In this document: piece after piece, positions 7,261 to 9,787 of the stretch | Position numbering within the stretch: the first letter of the stretch is position 1 | How the letters are laid out: each line of letters begins with the position of its first letter | Assembly (NCBI GenBank): GCA_022703745.1 | Contig: JAKLDB010000016.1 | Coordinates: 1-9,787 of the forward strand | From: Patescibacteria group bacterium | GTDB taxonomy: Bacteria > Patescibacteriota > Kazan-3B-28 | Direction: 5' to 3' | DNA length: 9,787 nt | The notes under the pieces: model-generated | What the model was told of the DNA's origin: nothing | Seen by the model: the letters and a program-made list of their open reading frames with translations, nothing else | Databases searched by the model: none | Translations under genes and position numbers: made by a program

Positions 7261-9787
7261 TTATTTACGACGACTACTTCTTGGAAGATTCTTAGATACT
7301 TCTCCCTGAATCTCACCAACGGGACGTTTGAGATCTTCTTTGCTATGGACTACTTCTACATTCAATCCCAAACCTTGTAATTCTTTTACGATTACGTTGA
7401 AGGCTTCTGGAGTTTGTGGTTTTTGAATAGTTTCACCTTTGATAATAGATTCGTAAGTACGAGCACGACCTTGGACGTCGTCAGATTTAATAGTCAGCAT
7501 CTCTTCCAAAGTGTAGGCAGCACCATATCCTTCTAGTGCCCAAACTTCCATTTCACCAAACCTCTGTCCTCCAAGTTGAGCTTTTCCTCCCAAAGGCTGT
7601 TGAGTAACGAGAGCGTAAGGACCAATGGAACGAGCATGGATTTTGTCGTCCACCATGTGGGCGAGTTTCAACATATAAATTACTCCGACGGTAGTTGGTT
7701 GGCCGAAGGGTTCTCCACTGCGTCCGTCAATGAGTTGGATTTTCCCATCTTCTGGCAAGTTTCCTTTGCGAAGTTCTTCAATGATTCCTTGAATATCTAT
7801 TCCCTCAAAGACTGGGTTTACTGCGTTGAAGTTGAGAGTACCTGCAGCCCAACCCAAATGAGTTTCCAAAATCTGACCGAGGTTCATACGGGAGATAACG
7901 CCAAGTGGATTGAGAATTATATCTACCGGAGTACCGTCTGGTAAACAAGGCATATCTTCAATTGGAACAACTTTAGAAATAACCCCTTTGTTCCCATGTC
8001 GACCAGCTAGCTTATCTCCCACAGATATTTTGCGCATCTGTGCAATATTTACGTAGATTCTTTTCAAAACTCCAACCTCAAGTTTGTCTCCCTTGGAGGC
8101 ATCAAAGACTTGAACACCGATAACTTTTCCATATCCACCATGAGGCATGGTAAGAGAAGTATCTTTTACGTCTTTGACTTTTTCACCGAAGATAGCACGC
8201 AACAATCTTTCTTCTGCAGTTAGTTCAGTCTCACCTTTGGGGGTAATCTTTCCGACCAGAATATCTTTGGAGGTAACCCTGGCTCCAATGCGGATGATAC
8301 CGTCTTCGTCTAGATCTGCCACTGCTTCTTCACCGACGTTGGGAATATCTCGGGTAGTAATTTCTGGACCAAGTTTTGTATCCCGAACATCTATTTCTTC
8401 TCGTTTGATATGAATAGAAGTAAAGACGTCATTCTTTACTGCGCGATCCGAGAGGATAATGGCGTCCTGGTAGTTAGCTCCGCTCCAAGGCATAAAAGCA
8501 ACCACTAGGTTACGGCCAAGCGCTAGTCTGCCATTTTTGGTTGCTGGACCGTCGCAGAGAGGCTGGCCTTTCTTTACTTTGTCTCCGGAATTTACCAGAG
8601 GAATTTGGTTTAGATTGGTTTCGTGATTACTGCGAACAAATTTCGTAAGAGTATAGGTAATTGGTTTGCGGTTTCCTTCGGGAACAAATTCAATCCGAGA
8701 GCTATCTGCATATTTAATAGTTCCATCTTCTGGTGCAGTAATGACCCAACCAGAACCTACAGCAGCATCCCCTTCCATACCAGTTCCGACAATTGGAACT
8801 TGTGGATGGACTAAAGGCACTGCTTGACGTTGCATGTTGGAGCCCATGAGGGCACGTTTGGCGTCATCATGTTCAACAAAAGGAATGAGAGAAGTGGTAA
8901 CACTTAAAATCTGTTTGGGAGAGACGTCCATATAGCTAACTCTGCCAATAGAAACAGTTGTTGGTTCGCCAGCCTGCCGAGCAGCAACTTGGGAACTTAG
9001 AACTTGTCCGTGATCATTGGTGGGGATATTAGCCTGGGCAATAACTAAGTCTTCTTCTAAATGCGCATCCAAATATTCTATCTGCGAAGTAACGAAAGAT
9101 TTTACTTCAATTTCTTTTAGTCCTTCGATACGAGAAAGTTTTTGTGCTAATGCTTCATCCACCACGGTTCCAGAGGGAGCAACAATGTTCTTTGTCTTGG
9201 GATCCAATACATCTTTGAAAAGAGTTTTGCCGTTGGCTGTTTTTCCGTCGTTGGCAATGATAGAGGTAATTTTGCGGTACGGGGTTTCGACAAAGCCAAA
9301 ATCGTTTACTCGGGCATAGCTGGCAAGATGCCCAACCAGACCAATGTTTTGACCTTCGGGAGTTTGAATAGGACAGATTCTACCGTAGTGGGAAGTGTGC
9401 ACATCTCGAACTTCGAAACCAGCACGTTCACGAGACAGACCACCGGGTCCCATGGCAGATAGTCTACGTTTGTGTTCAAGTTCAGCCAGGGGATTAGTTT
9501 GATCCATGAATTGAGATAGCTGAGATGAGCCGAAAAATTCCTGCATGATAGCGGAAATAGGACGAGCATTCATGAGCTGAGCGGGAGTGAGAGTGTTGAT
9601 ATCCGAAACGCTCATCCGATCTTTTACAATGCGTTCAACTCGCAAAAGGCCAGTACGGAATTTGCTCTGCATGAGTTCTCCCACCGCTTTGACACGACGA
9701 TTCTTCAAATGGTCTACATCGTCTTCTGCTCCACCGTTGTTGTTCAGACGAATAATTTCACGAGTGATGGAAATTAAATCTTCTTTA
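7261..9787 (-). CDS. rpoB: DNA-directed RNA polymerase subunit beta, C-terminal two thirds (5' end outside window)
   Basis: Beta forms the other half of the RNA polymerase active-site cleft and contains the rifampicin pocket. The frame is open to the right edge. Its first visible residues are [20 protein letters not shown], leading into [10 protein letters not shown], which aligns with the conserved DDIDHLGNRR segment. A TTG at 9708 is therefore an internal leucine, not a start. Roughly the first 380-450 residues are missing, judged from homologues. Visible parts are the rifampicin cluster ([20 protein letters not shown] onward), [22 protein letters not shown] (an E-to-Q change at the E. coli E813 position), a short flap without the E. 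coli insertion, [10 protein letters not shown] with the two active-site lysines (K1065 and K1073 in E. coli), [42 protein letters not shown] and a basic C-terminal tail. rpoC follows after 12 nt. Confidence 0.99.
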   Translation of the reverse strand, partial: KEDLISITREIIRLNNNGGAEDDVDHLKNRRVKAVGELMQSKFRTGLLRVERIVKDRMSVSDINTLTPAQLMNARPISAIMQEFFGSSQLSQFMDQTNPLAELEHKRRLSAMGPGGLSRERAGFEVRDVHTSHYGRICPIQTPEGQNIGLVGHLASYARVNDFGFVETPYRKITSIIANDGKTANGKTLFKDVLDPKTKNIVAPSGTVVDEALAQKLSRIEGLKEIEVKSFVTSQIEYLDAHLEEDLVIAQANIPTNDHGQVLSSQVAARQAGEPTTVSIGRVSYMDVSPKQILSVTTSLIPFVEHDDAKRALMGSNMQRQAVPLVHPQVPIVGTGMEGDAAVGSGWVITAPEDGTIKYADSSRIEFVPEGNRKPITYTLTKFVRSNHETNLNQIPLVNSGDKVKKGQPLCDGPATKNGRLALGRNLVVAFMPWSGANYQDAIILSDRAVKNDVFTSIHIKREEIDVRDTKLGPEITTRDIPNVGEEAVADLDEDGIIRIGARVTSKDILVGKITPKGETELTAEERLLRAIFGEKVKDVKDTSLTMPHGGYGKVIGVQVFDASKGDKLEVGVLKRIYVNIAQMRKISVGDKLAGRHGNKGVISKVVPIEDMPCLPDGTPVDIILNPLGVISRMNLGQILETHLGWAAGTLNFNAVNPVFEGIDIQGIIEELRKGNLPEDGKIQLIDGRSGEPFGQPTTVGVIYMLKLAHMVDDKIHARSIGPYALVTQQPLGGKAQLGGQRFGEMEVWALEGYGAAYTLEEMLTIKSDDVQGRARTYESIIKGETIQKPQTPEAFNVIVKELQGLGLNVEVVHSKEDLKRPVGEIQGEVSKNLPRSSRRK

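Noticed and set aside
9706..9708. A TTG that could be taken as the rpoB start codon.
   Set aside because: The frame continues upstream to the window edge with conserved RpoB sequence (DDVDHL), so this is the leucine of that motif and the gene is truncated by the window.

Overview
The window is a single-direction run of informational housekeeping genes, all on the minus strand. In transcription order (right to left) they are rpoB (5' end outside the window), rpoC, rpsL, rpsG, fusA and tuf (3' end outside the window). I see no credible gene on the plus strand, and no tRNA, rRNA, CRISPR array, insertion sequence or phage gene. The encoded products are the two catalytic subunits of RNA polymerase, the two decoding/head proteins of the 30S subunit (S12 and S7), and the two main translational GTPases (EF-G and EF-Tu).

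From 9787 to 450 the genes are packed like one operon: gaps of 12 (rpoB-rpoC), 20 (rpoC-rpsL) and 15 nt (rpsG-fusA), and a 1-nt TAATG overlap between rpsL and rpsG. Most of these starts lack a well-placed Shine-Dalgarno sequence, so translational coupling is likely. All five visible stop codons are TAA. After fusA there is a 211-nt gap (239-449). It carries two tandem hairpin terminators with nearly the same stem, a possible sigma70-type promoter, and a good ribosome binding site for tuf. EF-Tu therefore seems to have its own transcript. Codon use also changes at this point: the visible tuf codons use only AAG for lysine, while rpsL starts with a run of AAA.

The organism is a bacterium using ordinary codons. 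EF-G (TTVSER after the P-loop), beta ([16 protein letters not shown]) and the compact joined rpoBC-str cluster, which lacks the L7Ae-family gene Firmicutes usually have between rpoC and rpsL, suggest to me a member of the Candidate Phyla Radiation (Patescibacteria). This is an impression from recalled sequences, not a phylogeny. Chloroflexota or another monoderm lineage is not excluded.

I do not see a new system. The observations most worth checking are in the RNA polymerase active centre. The beta residue equivalent to E. coli E813, which is conserved even in eukaryotic Rpb2, is Gln here. The beta' F-loop has lost the usual bacterial GMRGLM motif. The terminator pair before tuf can also be drawn in an alternative, attenuator-like fold.
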